Assembly: GCF_001514195.1 (NCBI RefSeq)
Contig: NZ_KQ948734.1
Span: forward strand, 774,462-838,461
Length of the DNA stretch: 64,000 nucleotides
Source of the DNA: Streptomyces griseorubiginosus
GTDB lineage: Bacteria; Actinomycetota; Actinomycetes; Streptomycetales; Streptomycetaceae
Reading direction: 5' to 3'
The first letter of the stretch is position 1, and every line of letters begins with the position of its first letter. Made by a program: the position numbers and the translations under genes. The notes beneath the pieces were generated by a model. It did no database searches and was not told the origin of the DNA. It saw only the letters and a program-made list of their open reading frames with translations. This document shows, one piece after another, positions 44,889 through 54,271 of this stretch.

Positions 44889-45275
44889 ATGAGCGAGCAG
44901 AGCCTTCCTCGGGACGCCCACCCGGAGTACGCGGACACCCTGCCGGAGTACGCCGAGCGGGTCCTCGACGTCGCCGAACGCATCCCGCCCGGGCGCGTCA
45001 TGACGTACGGCGACGTCGCCGAGTGGCTGGAGGAGGGCGGGCCGCGCCAGGTGGGCCGGGTCATGGCCCTGTACGGGTCGCCGGTGCCGTGGTGGCGTGT
45101 CGTCCGCGCGGACGGCGTGCTGCTGCCCGGGCACGAGCTGGAGGCGCTGAACCGCTACCGCGCGGAGGGCACGCCCCTGAAGGAGGCGAGCAGGGCCGCC
45201 GAGGGCCATCTCCCGCGACTCGACATGAGACGGGCGCGCTGGGACGGCGACGATCGCGCGGAGGGTCACACCTGA
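44889..45275 (+). CDS. Alkyltransferase-like protein (ATL)
   Basis: This 128-residue DNA-binding protein matches the C-terminal domain of O6-alkylguanine transferases: helix-turn-helix PPGRVMTYGDVAEWL, GGPRQVGRVMALYG (with the arginine finger) and then VPWWRVVRADG. In active alkyltransferases that last motif is PCHRV with the alkyl-accepting Cys. Here Cys is Trp, so the protein is an ATL that marks lesions for nucleotide excision repair rather than repairing them itself. ATG 44889 or 44880 can start it. It lies just upstream of the adnAB nuclease genes, consistent with a DNA-repair neighbourhood. Confidence 0.9.
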   Translation: MSEQSLPRDAHPEYADTLPEYAERVLDVAERIPPGRVMTYGDVAEWLEEGGPRQVGRVMALYGSPVPWWRVVRADGVLLPGHELEALNRYRAEGTPLKEASRAAEGHLPRLDMRRARWDGDDRAEGHT

Positions 45276-45541
45276 CAGCTTCCGCCATCCGGCCGCCCCG
45301 GGGACACCCCGCGACCCGTACGGGGGAATCGGGGCATGTCCGAGGCATGGCGTACGTTCGTGAGGCGAGGGACGCACGTGGCCGTGGTGTCGTGAGTGGT
45401 GCGAGGGAAGAAGGGGAAGCCCTGCTTCCGCTCCACTCGTCGGCGTAGCGTCGGCTGCACGCGTCCCCCTCACCCCCCGTCCACCGCCCTGCACGCGCGG
45501 CGGGCCGACCGACAGCACACCCACCAGGACCGGCGAACCAC

Positions 45542-48500
45542 GTGAGCTCCTCTTTCTCCACCAGGCACCCGTCGCACGCCCAGGTGCGACAGGGGGCCCG
45601 TGGCGCTTACCGACTGGTTCGTACCCCGCCGGCCCGGGTGGATCCCCCTCATCTGGACGCCGCACAGCGCGCCGTGGTTGAGCACCGAAGCGGGCCTTTG
45701 CTCGTTCTTGCAGGTCCGGGCACGGGGAAGACCACGACCCTCGTCGAGTCGGTGGCCTCACGAATCGCCCGCGGAGGGGACCCCGCGCGCGTGCTCGTGC
45801 TGACGTTCAGCCGCAAGGCGGCCGTCGAGCTCCGCGACCGCATGGCGCTGCGCGTCGGAGCGGCCCGCGCCCCGCAGGCGACCACCTTCCACTCGTTCTG
45901 CTACGCCCTCGTCCGCGCCCACCAGGACAGCGACCTGTTCGTGGAACCGCTGCGGCTGCTGTCGGGTCCCGAACAGGACGTCACCGTGCGCGAGCTGCTC
46001 GCAGGCCAGCCGGACCTGGAGCGGCTCGGCCTCGCCCACGTGCGCTGGCCGGACGAACTGCGCGCCTGCCTGACCACCCGCGGCTTCGCCGACGAGGTCC
46101 GCGCGGTGCTCGCCCGCAGCCGCGAGCTGGGTCTCGGCCCCGGCGCCCTGGACGCCTTCGCCCGCCGCATCGGCCGCCCCGACTGGCGGGCCGCGGCCGC
46201 CTTCCTCGCCGAGTACCTCGACGTCCTCGACCTCCAGGGCGTCCTCGACTACGCCGAACTGGTCCACCGCGCGGTGCTCCTCGCCCGCCGCCCCGAGGTC
46301 GCCGAGCAGCTCGCCGCCCAGTACGACGCCGTGTTCGTCGACGAGTACCAGGACACCGACCCGGCCCAGGTACGGCTGCTCGACGCCCTCGCCGGCGGCG
46401 GCCGCACCCTCGTCGCCTTCGGCGACCCCGACCAGTCGATCTACGCCTTCCGCGGCGCCGACGTGAACGGCATCCTCGACTTCCCCTACGCCTTCCCGCG
46501 CGCGGACGGCCGACCGGCCCCCGTGGAGGTCCTACGCACCTCCCGCCGCTCCGGCGCCGCCCTGCTGGCCGCGACCCGGCTGGTGACCCAGCGCATGCCG
46601 CTGACCCGCCTGCCCGCGGAGAAGGTCCGCGCCCACCGGGAGCTCGCCCCGGTCCGCGAGGGCGGCCGCGTCGAGGTCTTCACTTACCCGACGCCGGGCA
46701 CCGAACTGGACAACATCGCGGACATCCTGCGCCGCGCGCACCTGGAGGACGGCGTTCCCTGGGGCGAGATGGCGGTGCTGGTCCGCGCGGGCTCCCGCAC
46801 GATCCCGACGGTCCGGCGCGCACTCACCGCCGCCGGGGTGCCGCTCGACATCGACGGCGACGACCTCGCGCTGCGGCACGAACCGGCGGTGGCACCGCTG
46901 CTGACGGCACTTCGGGCGGTGGCCACGGCGGAGACCGAGGGGAGCGCCGTACGGCACCAGGAGACAGCGCCTGAGGACGCCGCCGCCTCCGACGGGCAGG
47001 GCCCTTCCGAGGATGCCGGCGCTACCGACGGGCAGGGCGCTTCCGGGGATGCCGGCGCCTCCGACGAGCAAGGTGCCGCGGACGAGGCCGGCGCCTCCGA
47101 CGAGCAAGGTGCCGACGAGGAACCGAGCGCTGCCGATCGGCAAGGTGCCGACGAAGCCCTGGCACCCGTCGCCTCCTGGCTCGACACCGAGACCGCGCTC
47201 ACCCTCCTCACCTCCCCCCTCGCCGGGATGGACGCCGCCGACCTGCGCCGCCTCGGGCGGGCCCTGCGGGACGAGGAACGGGCCGGTGGGAACGCCCTTC
47301 CGCCGCCCTCGGACGAACTGCTCGCGCGCGCGCTCGCCGAGCCCGAGCGACTGGCCGCGCACGACCCCGCGTACGCGCGCGGGGCGCAGCGGCTCGGCGC
47401 GCTGCTCGGGAAGGCCCGGGCGCGCCTGGCGGGCGGCGGCAGTGCCGAGGAGGCGCTGTGGGACCTGTGGGACGGCACCCCGTGGCCCGGACGGCTGGAG
47501 CGGGCCGCCCGGCGCGGCGGCGCGGCGGGCCGCAACGCCGACCGTGATCTCGACGCCGTGTGCGCCCTCTTCGCGACGGCCGCGCGCGCGGAGGAGCGCA
47601 CCGGTGGCCGGGGCGCCCTGAACTTCCTGGAGGAGATCGACGCCGAGGACATCGCCGCCGACACCCTCACCCGGCGCGCCGTACGCCCCGACGCCGTGCG
47701 CCTGATGACCGCGCACCGCTCCAAGGGCCTTCAGTGGCGCCTGGTCGTCGTCGCGGGCGTCCAGGAGGGCCTGTGGCCCGATCTGCGCCGCCGCGGCTCC
47801 CTCCTGGAGGCCGACCGCATCGGCCGCGACGGCCTCGCCGAACCGCTCACCCCGGGAGCCCTGCTCGCCGAGGAGCGCCGCCTGTTCTACGTCGCCGCCA
47901 CGCGCGCGCGTGAGCGGCTGGTCGTCACCGCGGTGAAGGCACCGGCCGACGACGGCGACCAGCCCTCCCGCTTCCTGACCGAGCTCGGGGTCGAACCCAA
48001 GGACGTCACCGGACGCCCCCGCCGCCCCCTGTCGGTCTCCGCGCTCGTCGCCGAACTCCGCGCCACGACCGTCGACCCGCGGGTCTCGGACACCCTCAGG
48101 GAGGCCGCCGCGCGCCGCCTGGCCCGGCTCGCCGCCCTCGCCGACGACGACGGCCGCCCGCTCGTCCCCGCGGCCCACCCGTACCGCTGGTGGGGCATGT
48201 TCGAGCCGACCGAGTCCAAGGTGCCGCTGCGCAACCGCGACCAGCCCGTCGTGCTCTCCGGCAGCGCGCTGGACCAGCTCGCCAACACCTGCGCCCTCCA
48301 GTGGTTCCTGGGCCGTGAGGTGAAGGCCGACGCGCCCGCGACCGTCGCCCAGGGCTTCGGCAACGTCGTGCACGTCCTCGCCGACGAGGTCGCCTCCGGA
48401 CGCACCCCCGCCGACCTCGACGTCCTCATGGAGCGCCTCGACTCCGTGTGGAACGCGCTCGCCTTCGACGCGCCCTGGAAGTCGGCGCAGGAGAAGGAGA

Positions 48501-49057
48501 ACGCGCGCGTGGCGCTCGAACGCTTCCTGAAGTGGCACGTCGATTCCAACGGCGTCCGCACCGGACGCACCCCGGTGGCCAGCGAGCACGACTTCGACGT
48601 CACCCTGGAGGCGGGCGAGGTCGAGGTGCGCATCCGCGGCCAGATGGACCGCGTGGAGGCCGACGGCGAGGGACGCGCGTACGTCGTCGACTTCAAGACC
48701 GGCAAGCAGCCGGTGAGTTCGGCCGACGTGGAACGCCACCCCCAGCTCGCCGTCTACCAGCTCGCCGTGCGCGAGGGTGCCGTGGACGAGGCCTTCGACG
48801 GCGTACGGCCCGAACCGGGCGGCGCCGAACTCGTCCAGCTGCGCCAGGGCGCCCCCAAGCGCGACGGCGGCGAGACCCTGCCCAAGGTGCAGGCCCAGGA
48901 ACCGCTGGAGGGGGAGTGGGTCGGCGACCTGCTCGCCACGGCCGCCGGCAAGGTCCTCGACGAACGGTTCACGCCGAGCGCGGGACAGCACTGCTCCCAC
49001 TGCGCGTTCCGGGCCTCGTGCAGCGCGCAGCCGGAGGGACGGCACGTCGTGGAGTGA
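45542..49057 (+). CDS. adnA: AdnA-type helicase-nuclease subunit
   Basis: This 1171-residue UvrD-like motor plus RecB-family nuclease is the first subunit of the AdnAB end-resection machine. Motifs: Walker A LAGPGTGKTTT (about 55-65), TFSRKAAVEL, VDEYQDTDP (about 266), GDPDQSIYAFRGAD, TAHRSKGLQW and VAATRARERL. C-terminal nuclease: YVVDFKTGKQP (about 1047). A Cys in NTCALQW plus terminal CSHCAFRASC fits the iron-sulfur cluster of this nuclease. An acidic repeat insert (about 467-541, units like GASDEQGA) is inside the helicase. GTG at 45542 is given; later starts are possible. The downstream gene is its partner. Confidence 0.94.
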   Translation: MSSSFSTRHPSHAQVRQGARGAYRLVRTPPARVDPPHLDAAQRAVVEHRSGPLLVLAGPGTGKTTTLVESVASRIARGGDPARVLVLTFSRKAAVELRDRMALRVGAARAPQATTFHSFCYALVRAHQDSDLFVEPLRLLSGPEQDVTVRELLAGQPDLERLGLAHVRWPDELRACLTTRGFADEVRAVLARSRELGLGPGALDAFARRIGRPDWRAAAAFLAEYLDVLDLQGVLDYAELVHRAVLLARRPEVAEQLAAQYDAVFVDEYQDTDPAQVRLLDALAGGGRTLVAFGDPDQSIYAFRGADVNGILDFPYAFPRADGRPAPVEVLRTSRRSGAALLAATRLVTQRMPLTRLPAEKVRAHRELAPVREGGRVEVFTYPTPGTELDNIADILRRAHLEDGVPWGEMAVLVRAGSRTIPTVRRALTAAGVPLDIDGDDLALRHEPAVAPLLTALRAVATAETEGSAVRHQETAPEDAAASDGQGPSEDAGATDGQGASGDAGASDEQGAADEAGASDEQGADEEPSAADRQGADEALAPVASWLDTETALTLLTSPLAGMDAADLRRLGRALRDEERAGGNALPPPSDELLARALAEPERLAAHDPAYARGAQRLGALLGKARARLAGGGSAEEALWDLWDGTPWPGRLERAARRGGAAGRNADRDLDAVCALFATAARAEERTGGRGALNFLEEIDAEDIAADTLTRRAVRPDAVRLMTAHRSKGLQWRLVVVAGVQEGLWPDLRRRGSLLEADRIGRDGLAEPLTPGALLAEERRLFYVAATRARERLVVTAVKAPADDGDQPSRFLTELGVEPKDVTGRPRRPLSVSALVAELRATTVDPRVSDTLREAAARRLARLAALADDDGRPLVPAAHPYRWWGMFEPTESKVPLRNRDQPVVLSGSALDQLANTCALQWFLGREVKADAPATVAQGFGNVVHVLADEVASGRTPADLDVLMERLDSVWNALAFDAPWKSAQEKENARVALERFLKWHVDSNGVRTGRTPVASEHDFDVTLEAGEVEVRIRGQMDRVEADGEGRAYVVDFKTGKQPVSSADVERHPQLAVYQLAVREGAVDEAFDGVRPEPGGAELVQLRQGAPKRDGGETLPKVQAQEPLEGEWVGDLLATAAGKVLDERFTPSAGQHCSHCAFRASCSAQPEGRHVVE

Positions 49058-49167
49058 GCGGCGCGGTCGGTGTGATCAGTCGCACCCCACGTGCTGACCT
49101 GCGTTTCGTCCGTGCCCCGGGGGCGATTCGTCCTCCGTTGTCAGTGCGCGCCGCTAGCCTCTCCGAC

Positions 49168-52100
49168 ATGGCCGCCCGTATCACCGATCCCGATCAGCTC
49201 AAGGAGCTCCTCGGCATCCCGTTCACCCCGGAGCAGACGGCCTGCATCACCGCGCCCCCGGCCCCGCAGGTGATCGTGGCCGGTGCCGGCTCCGGCAAGA
49301 CGACGGTGATGGCGGCCCGTGTGGTCTGGCTGGTCGGCACAGGCCAGGTCGCCCCCGAACAGGTCCTCGGCCTCACCTTCACCAACAAGGCCGCCGGAGA
49401 ACTCGCCGAGCGCGTCCGCAAGGCACTCGTCAGGGCAGGCGTCACCGACCCCGACGTCATCGACCCGGACAACCCGCCCGGCGAGCCCGTGATCTCCACC
49501 TACCACGCCTTCGCGGGCCGCCTGCTGACCGACCACGGCCTGCGCATCGGCCTGGAGCCGACCTCCCGGCTGCTCGCCGACGCCACCCGCTACCAGCTCG
49601 CCGCGCGGGTGCTCCGAGAGGCCCCCGGCCCCTACCCGGCCCTGACCCGCTCGTTCGCCGACCTGGTCAGCGATCTCCTCACCCTCGACGCCGAACTCTC
49701 CGAGCACCTCGTCCGCCCCGAGCGGTTGCGGGCGTACGACGCCGAGCTGCTGCTGACCCTCCAGGGCGCCAAGCTCACCAACGACACCCTGCGCAAGGCC
49801 CCCGAGGCGGCCGCCGCCCGCCGTGAACTCGCCGACCTGGTCGTCCGTTACCGCGCCGCCAAACGCGAACGCGACCTGCTGGACTTCGGCGACCAGATCG
49901 CCCTGTCCGCCCGTCTCGCGGGCATCCCGGAGGTGGGCCGCCTCCTGCGCGAGGAGTTCAAGGTGGTGCTCCTCGACGAGTACCAGGACACCTCGGTCGC
50001 CCAACGCGTCCTGCTGGCAGGCCTGTTCGGCGGCGGCACCGGCCACCCCGTCACCGCCGTCGGCGACCCCTGCCAGGCCATCTACGGCTGGCGCGGCGCC
50101 TCCGTCGCCAACCTCGACGACTTCCCCGAGCACTTCGCCCACCCCGACGGCCGGCCTGCCACCCGCCAGGCACTCAGCGAGAACCGCCGCAGCGGCGGCC
50201 GTCTCCTCGACCTGGCCAACGGTCTCGCCGAGCCCCTGCGCGCCATGCACGCGGGCGTGGAGGCCCTCCGCCCGGCGCCCGGCGCCGAACGCGACGGCGT
50301 GGTGCGCTGCGCCCTCCTGCCCACCCACGCCGAGGAGATCGACTGGCTCGCCGACTCGATCGCCCATCTCGTACGGACCGGCAAGGAGCCCGGCGAGATC
50401 GCCGTCCTGTGCCGCACCGCGACCGACTTCGCCGAGATCCAGGGCGCCCTGGTCGAACGAGACGTGCCGGTGGAGGTGGTGGGACTCTCGGGCCTGCTGC
50501 ACCTGCCCGAGGTCGCCGACCTCGTCGCCGTCTGCGAGGTCCTCCAGGACCCCGGCGCCAACGCCGCCCTGGTCCGGCTGCTGACCGGCCCGCGCTGGCG
50601 CATCGGCCCGCGCGACCTCGCCCTCCTCGGGCGGCGGGCCCGCCGTCTGGTGTCCTACGCGCGCGTGGACGCCGACGACGATCCCGACCGCCGGCTCGCC
50701 GAGGCCGTCGAGGGGGTCGACCCGGCCGAGGTGATATCGCTCGCCGACGCCCTGGAGACCTTCCTGGAGACGCCCCTCCACAGCGACGAGGACGACGACG
50801 GGCTGCCCTTCTCGCCGGACGCGCGCGTGCGGTTCGCCCGCCTCGCCGCCGAACTGCGCGACCTGCGCCGCTCGCTGGCCGACCCCCTCATGGACGTCCT
50901 GCACCGCGTCCTCGCCGTCACCGGCCTGGAGGTCGAACTGTCGGCGTCCCCGCACGCGCTGGCCGCCCGCCGCCGCGAGACCCTGTCCAACTTCCTCGAC
51001 GTCGCCGCCTCCTTCGCGGCCGGTGACCAGGAGGCGACCCTGCTCGCCTTCCTCGGCTTCCTGCGCACCGCCGCCCAGTACGAGAAGGGCCTCGACAACG
51101 CCCTCCCGGGCGGCGAGAACACCGTCAAGGTGCTCACCGCGCACAAGTCCAAGGGCCTGGAGTGGGACGTCGTCGCCGTCCCCGGGCTGGTCACCGACAC
51201 CTTCCCGAGCGCCAAGGGCCGCGAGAAGTGGACCGCGCAGAGCAAGGTGCTGCCGCACGCCCTGCGCGGCGACGCCGAGACCCTGCCCGACATCGCCTCC
51301 TGGGACGCACGCGGCATGAAGGCCTTCCACGAGGCCATGAAGGACCACCAGCACACCGAGGAACTCCGCCTCGGCTACGTCACCTTCACCCGCCCCCGCT
51401 CCCTGCTCCTCGGCTCCGGCCACTGGTGGGGCCCGACGCAGAAGAAGCCGCGGGGGCCGTCGGACTTCCTCCAGGACCTCCACGACCACTGCGCGGCCGG
51501 CCACGGCGAGATCGAGGCATGGGCCGACGAGCCGGCCGAGGACGAGGAGAACCCGGCGCTGCACAGCCGGACCGAGGACCAGGTCTGGCCCCTTCCCCTG
51601 GACGACAAGGCCCTGGCCCGCCGCCGGGCGGCCGCGCAGACGGTCCTGGACCACCTGGAGGAGCTCGCCGGGCTCGCCGACCACACGGACCCGCACCCCG
51701 CCGCCGTACACGACCCGGACACCTACGACGACCCGGACTGGCCCCCGCCGCCGGACGACGAAGAGGCACCCTACGAGGACGACGGGGTGCCGTACGACGA
51801 AGAGGCGCCCTACGACGATGTCGTCGAGCAGGACAGCCCGTCCGACTGGGACGCCTGGAGCACGGAGCGCCCGGCCGTCCCGCACCAGGCCACGGCTCCG
51901 GAAGCACCCCCGGCCCCGCACCGGCCCACGGCCCCGGAGACCCACCCGGCCCGACACCGGCCCACCCCGGAAGAACTCGGCGCGCCGGCCCGCCCTCACC
52001 CGCGGGAACGGGAGTCGCTCACCCCTGAGGAAGCCCGCACCATCGCCTCCTGGGACCGCGACCTCGACGCGCTCACCGGCGAGCTCCTGCGCGCGCGGGC

Positions 52101-52767
52101 CGCCGTGACCGACGTACCGCTGCCCGCGTCGCTCACCGCGTCCCAGGTGCTGCGCCTGGCCGCCGACCCGGACGGGCTTGCGCAGGAACTCGCGCGCCCC
52201 ATGCCGCGCCCGCCACAACCCGCCGCACGTCAAGGCACCCGCTTCCACGCCTGGGTCGAGGCCCGCTTCGAGGCACTGACCCTGCCCATGCTGGAACCGG
52301 ACGACCTCCCCGGCAGCGACGCCGAGATCGCCGACGAACGCGACCTGGAAACCCTCAAGGACGCCTTCGAGCGCAGCGAGTACGCCCACCGCACCCCCTA
52401 CCGCGTCGAGACGCCCTTCCAGCTCGCCATCGCCGGACGGGTCGTCCGGGGCCGTATCGACGCCGTCTACCGGCAGACCGACGGGGAGACGACGACGTAC
52501 GAGATCGTCGACTGGAAGACCAGCCGCACCCGCACCGCCGACCCGCTCCAGCTCGCCGTGTACCGGCTGGCCTGGGCCGAGCGGCAGGGAGTGCCTGTGG
52601 AATCGGTCACGGCGGCCTTCCTGTACGTCCGCACGGGAGAGGTCGTACGCCCCAGGAACCTTCCGGGCCGGGCCGCCCTGGAACGGCTCCTGACCCAGGA
52701 ACCGGACGGTTCCGCGCCGGCGAACTGTGAGGAACCGCCCACCGAGGATGTCGGTGCGGGCCGATAG
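49168..52767 (+). CDS. adnB: AdnB-type helicase-nuclease subunit
   Basis: This 1199-residue partner of AdnA has Walker A VAGAGSGKTTV (about 36-46), GLTFTNKAAGELAERV, LLDEYQDTS (about 268), VGDPCQAIYGWRG, LTAHKSKGLEWD and VTFTRPRS. A large Asp/Glu/Pro-rich insert occupies about 830-955. The C-terminal RecB nuclease site EIVDWKTSRT is near 1112; no Fe-S Cys set is present, matching AdnB. AdnB is the leading motor in the mycobacterial enzyme. ATG at 49168 is chosen; GTG at 49144 in the same frame is possible. The 110-base gap after adnA lacks a visible terminator, so both are likely on one transcript. Confidence 0.94.
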   Translation: MAARITDPDQLKELLGIPFTPEQTACITAPPAPQVIVAGAGSGKTTVMAARVVWLVGTGQVAPEQVLGLTFTNKAAGELAERVRKALVRAGVTDPDVIDPDNPPGEPVISTYHAFAGRLLTDHGLRIGLEPTSRLLADATRYQLAARVLREAPGPYPALTRSFADLVSDLLTLDAELSEHLVRPERLRAYDAELLLTLQGAKLTNDTLRKAPEAAAARRELADLVVRYRAAKRERDLLDFGDQIALSARLAGIPEVGRLLREEFKVVLLDEYQDTSVAQRVLLAGLFGGGTGHPVTAVGDPCQAIYGWRGASVANLDDFPEHFAHPDGRPATRQALSENRRSGGRLLDLANGLAEPLRAMHAGVEALRPAPGAERDGVVRCALLPTHAEEIDWLADSIAHLVRTGKEPGEIAVLCRTATDFAEIQGALVERDVPVEVVGLSGLLHLPEVADLVAVCEVLQDPGANAALVRLLTGPRWRIGPRDLALLGRRARRLVSYARVDADDDPDRRLAEAVEGVDPAEVISLADALETFLETPLHSDEDDDGLPFSPDARVRFARLAAELRDLRRSLADPLMDVLHRVLAVTGLEVELSASPHALAARRRETLSNFLDVAASFAAGDQEATLLAFLGFLRTAAQYEKGLDNALPGGENTVKVLTAHKSKGLEWDVVAVPGLVTDTFPSAKGREKWTAQSKVLPHALRGDAETLPDIASWDARGMKAFHEAMKDHQHTEELRLGYVTFTRPRSLLLGSGHWWGPTQKKPRGPSDFLQDLHDHCAAGHGEIEAWADEPAEDEENPALHSRTEDQVWPLPLDDKALARRRAAAQTVLDHLEELAGLADHTDPHPAAVHDPDTYDDPDWPPPPDDEEAPYEDDGVPYDEEAPYDDVVEQDSPSDWDAWSTERPAVPHQATAPEAPPAPHRPTAPETHPARHRPTPEELGAPARPHPRERESLTPEEARTIASWDRDLDALTGELLRARAAVTDVPLPASLTASQVLRLAADPDGLAQELARPMPRPPQPAARQGTRFHAWVEARFEALTLPMLEPDDLPGSDAEIADERDLETLKDAFERSEYAHRTPYRVETPFQLAIAGRVVRGRIDAVYRQTDGETTTYEIVDWKTSRTRTADPLQLAVYRLAWAERQGVPVESVTAAFLYVRTGEVVRPRNLPGRAALERLLTQEPDGSAPANCEEPPTEDVGAGR

Positions 52768-52771
52768 GCTC

Positions 52772-54181
52772 ATGACCATGAGCCCGACCCCGGACAGCGC
52801 CGTCCGTTCGTACATCCAGCAGCACCGCGCCGCCTTCCTCGACGACCTCGCCGAATGGCTGCGCATCCCGTCCGTCTCGGCCCAGCCCGACCACGGACCC
52901 GATGTACGCCGCAGCGCCGACTGGCTCGCCGCCAAGCTCAGGGAGACCGGCTTCCCCACCGCCGAGGTCTGGGAGACCCCGGGCGCACCCGCCGTCTTCG
53001 CCGAGTGGCCGGCGGAGGACCCCGGGGCGCCCACGGTCCTGGTCTACGGCCACCACGACGTACAGCCCGCCGCCCGCGAGGACGGCTGGGACAGCGACCC
53101 CTTCGAGCCGGTCGTCCGGGACGACCGCCTCTACGCGCGCGGGGCGGCGGACGACAAGGGCCAGGTCTTCTTCCACACCCTCGGCGTCCGCGCCCACCTC
53201 GCGGCCACCGGCCGCACCGCCCCGGCGGTGCACCTCAAGCTGCTGATCGAGGGCGAGGAGGAGTCGGGATCCCCGCACTTCCGTGCCCTTGTGGAGGAGC
53301 GTCGAGAGCGGCTCGCGGCCGACGCCGTGATCGTCTCCGACACCGGCATGTGGGACGAGCACACCCCCACGGTCTGCACGGGCATGCGCGGCCTCGCCGA
53401 GTGCGAGATCGTCCTGCACGGCCCCGACCAGGACATCCACTCCGGCTCCTTCGGGGGTGCCGTCCCCAACCCGGCCACCGCCGTGGCCCGCCTCGTCGCC
53501 GCCCTGCACGACGAGCACGCGCGGGTGGCGATCCCCGGCTTCTACGACGGCGTCGTCGAACTCACCGACCGCGAGCGGGAGCTCTTCGCCGAACTGCCCT
53601 TCGACGAGGAGCGGTGGCTGCGCACCGCAAAGTCGTACGCCACCCTGGGCGAGGCCGGACACACCACCCTGGAGCGCGTCTGGGCCCGCCCCACCGCCGA
53701 GGTCAACGGCATCGGCGGCGGCTACCAGGGCCCGGGCAGCAAGACGGTCGTCCCGTCCTCCGCCATGGTCAAGCTGTCCTTCCGGCTGGTCGCAGGACAG
53801 GACCCCGACCACATCGAGAAGGCCGTCCGCGACTGGGCCGCCGCGCAGGTGCCCGCCGGGATCCGCCAGGAGATCACCTTCGGCGCCGCCACGCGCCCGT
53901 GCCTCACCCCGCTGGACCACCCGGCCCTCCAGTCCGTCGTCCGGGCCATGGGCCGCGCCTTCGGCCGGCCGATCCGCTTCACCCGCGAGGGCGGCTCCGG
54001 CCCCGCCGCCGACCTCCAGGAACTCCTCGGCGCACCCGTGCTGTTCCTCGGCATCTCCGTCCCCTCCGACGGCTGGCACGCGCCGAACGAGAAGGTCGAG
54101 CTCGACCTCCTCCTCAAGGGCGTCGAGACTTCCGCCTACCTGTGGGGTGATCTCGGCGAGCACTTCAGCCATGCGCCCTGA
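52772..54181 (+). CDS. M20-family dipeptidase
   Basis: This 469-residue cytoplasmic zinc peptidase of the M20/ArgE/DapE family has metal ligands in YGHHDVQPA, GAADDKGQ, EGEEESGS and a Zn-binding EGGSGPAADLQ near 410, with the dimerisation/lid domain between. Such enzymes hydrolyse dipeptides or N-acyl amino acids. Start ATG 52772 is given, with ATG 52778 equally possible, because neither has a strong ribosome-binding site. It begins 4 bases after the adnB stop codon, so it belongs to the same operon, although the functional link to DNA repair is unclear. Confidence 0.93.
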   Translation: MTMSPTPDSAVRSYIQQHRAAFLDDLAEWLRIPSVSAQPDHGPDVRRSADWLAAKLRETGFPTAEVWETPGAPAVFAEWPAEDPGAPTVLVYGHHDVQPAAREDGWDSDPFEPVVRDDRLYARGAADDKGQVFFHTLGVRAHLAATGRTAPAVHLKLLIEGEEESGSPHFRALVEERRERLAADAVIVSDTGMWDEHTPTVCTGMRGLAECEIVLHGPDQDIHSGSFGGAVPNPATAVARLVAALHDEHARVAIPGFYDGVVELTDRERELFAELPFDEERWLRTAKSYATLGEAGHTTLERVWARPTAEVNGIGGGYQGPGSKTVVPSSAMVKLSFRLVAGQDPDHIEKAVRDWAAAQVPAGIRQEITFGAATRPCLTPLDHPALQSVVRAMGRAFGRPIRFTREGGSGPAADLQELLGAPVLFLGISVPSDGWHAPNEKVELDLLLKGVETSAYLWGDLGEHFSHAP

Positions 54182-54271
54182 GCGTCCATGCGCCCCGAGC
54201 GTCCCGCGTCGTACGTCCCTCCGAACCGTCCGCCGAAACAATCCGCTGCACCGGGGGAGTTGGAAGCACCC

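Noticed and set aside
45276..45541. Near match to a SigR promoter (GGGAAT ... GTT) around 45323
   Set aside because: The spacer is about 25 bases instead of 18.
49141..53034. A 1297-codon minus-strand open frame opposite adnB
   Set aside because: Antisense shadow of helicase-nuclease sequence, with no motifs of its own.
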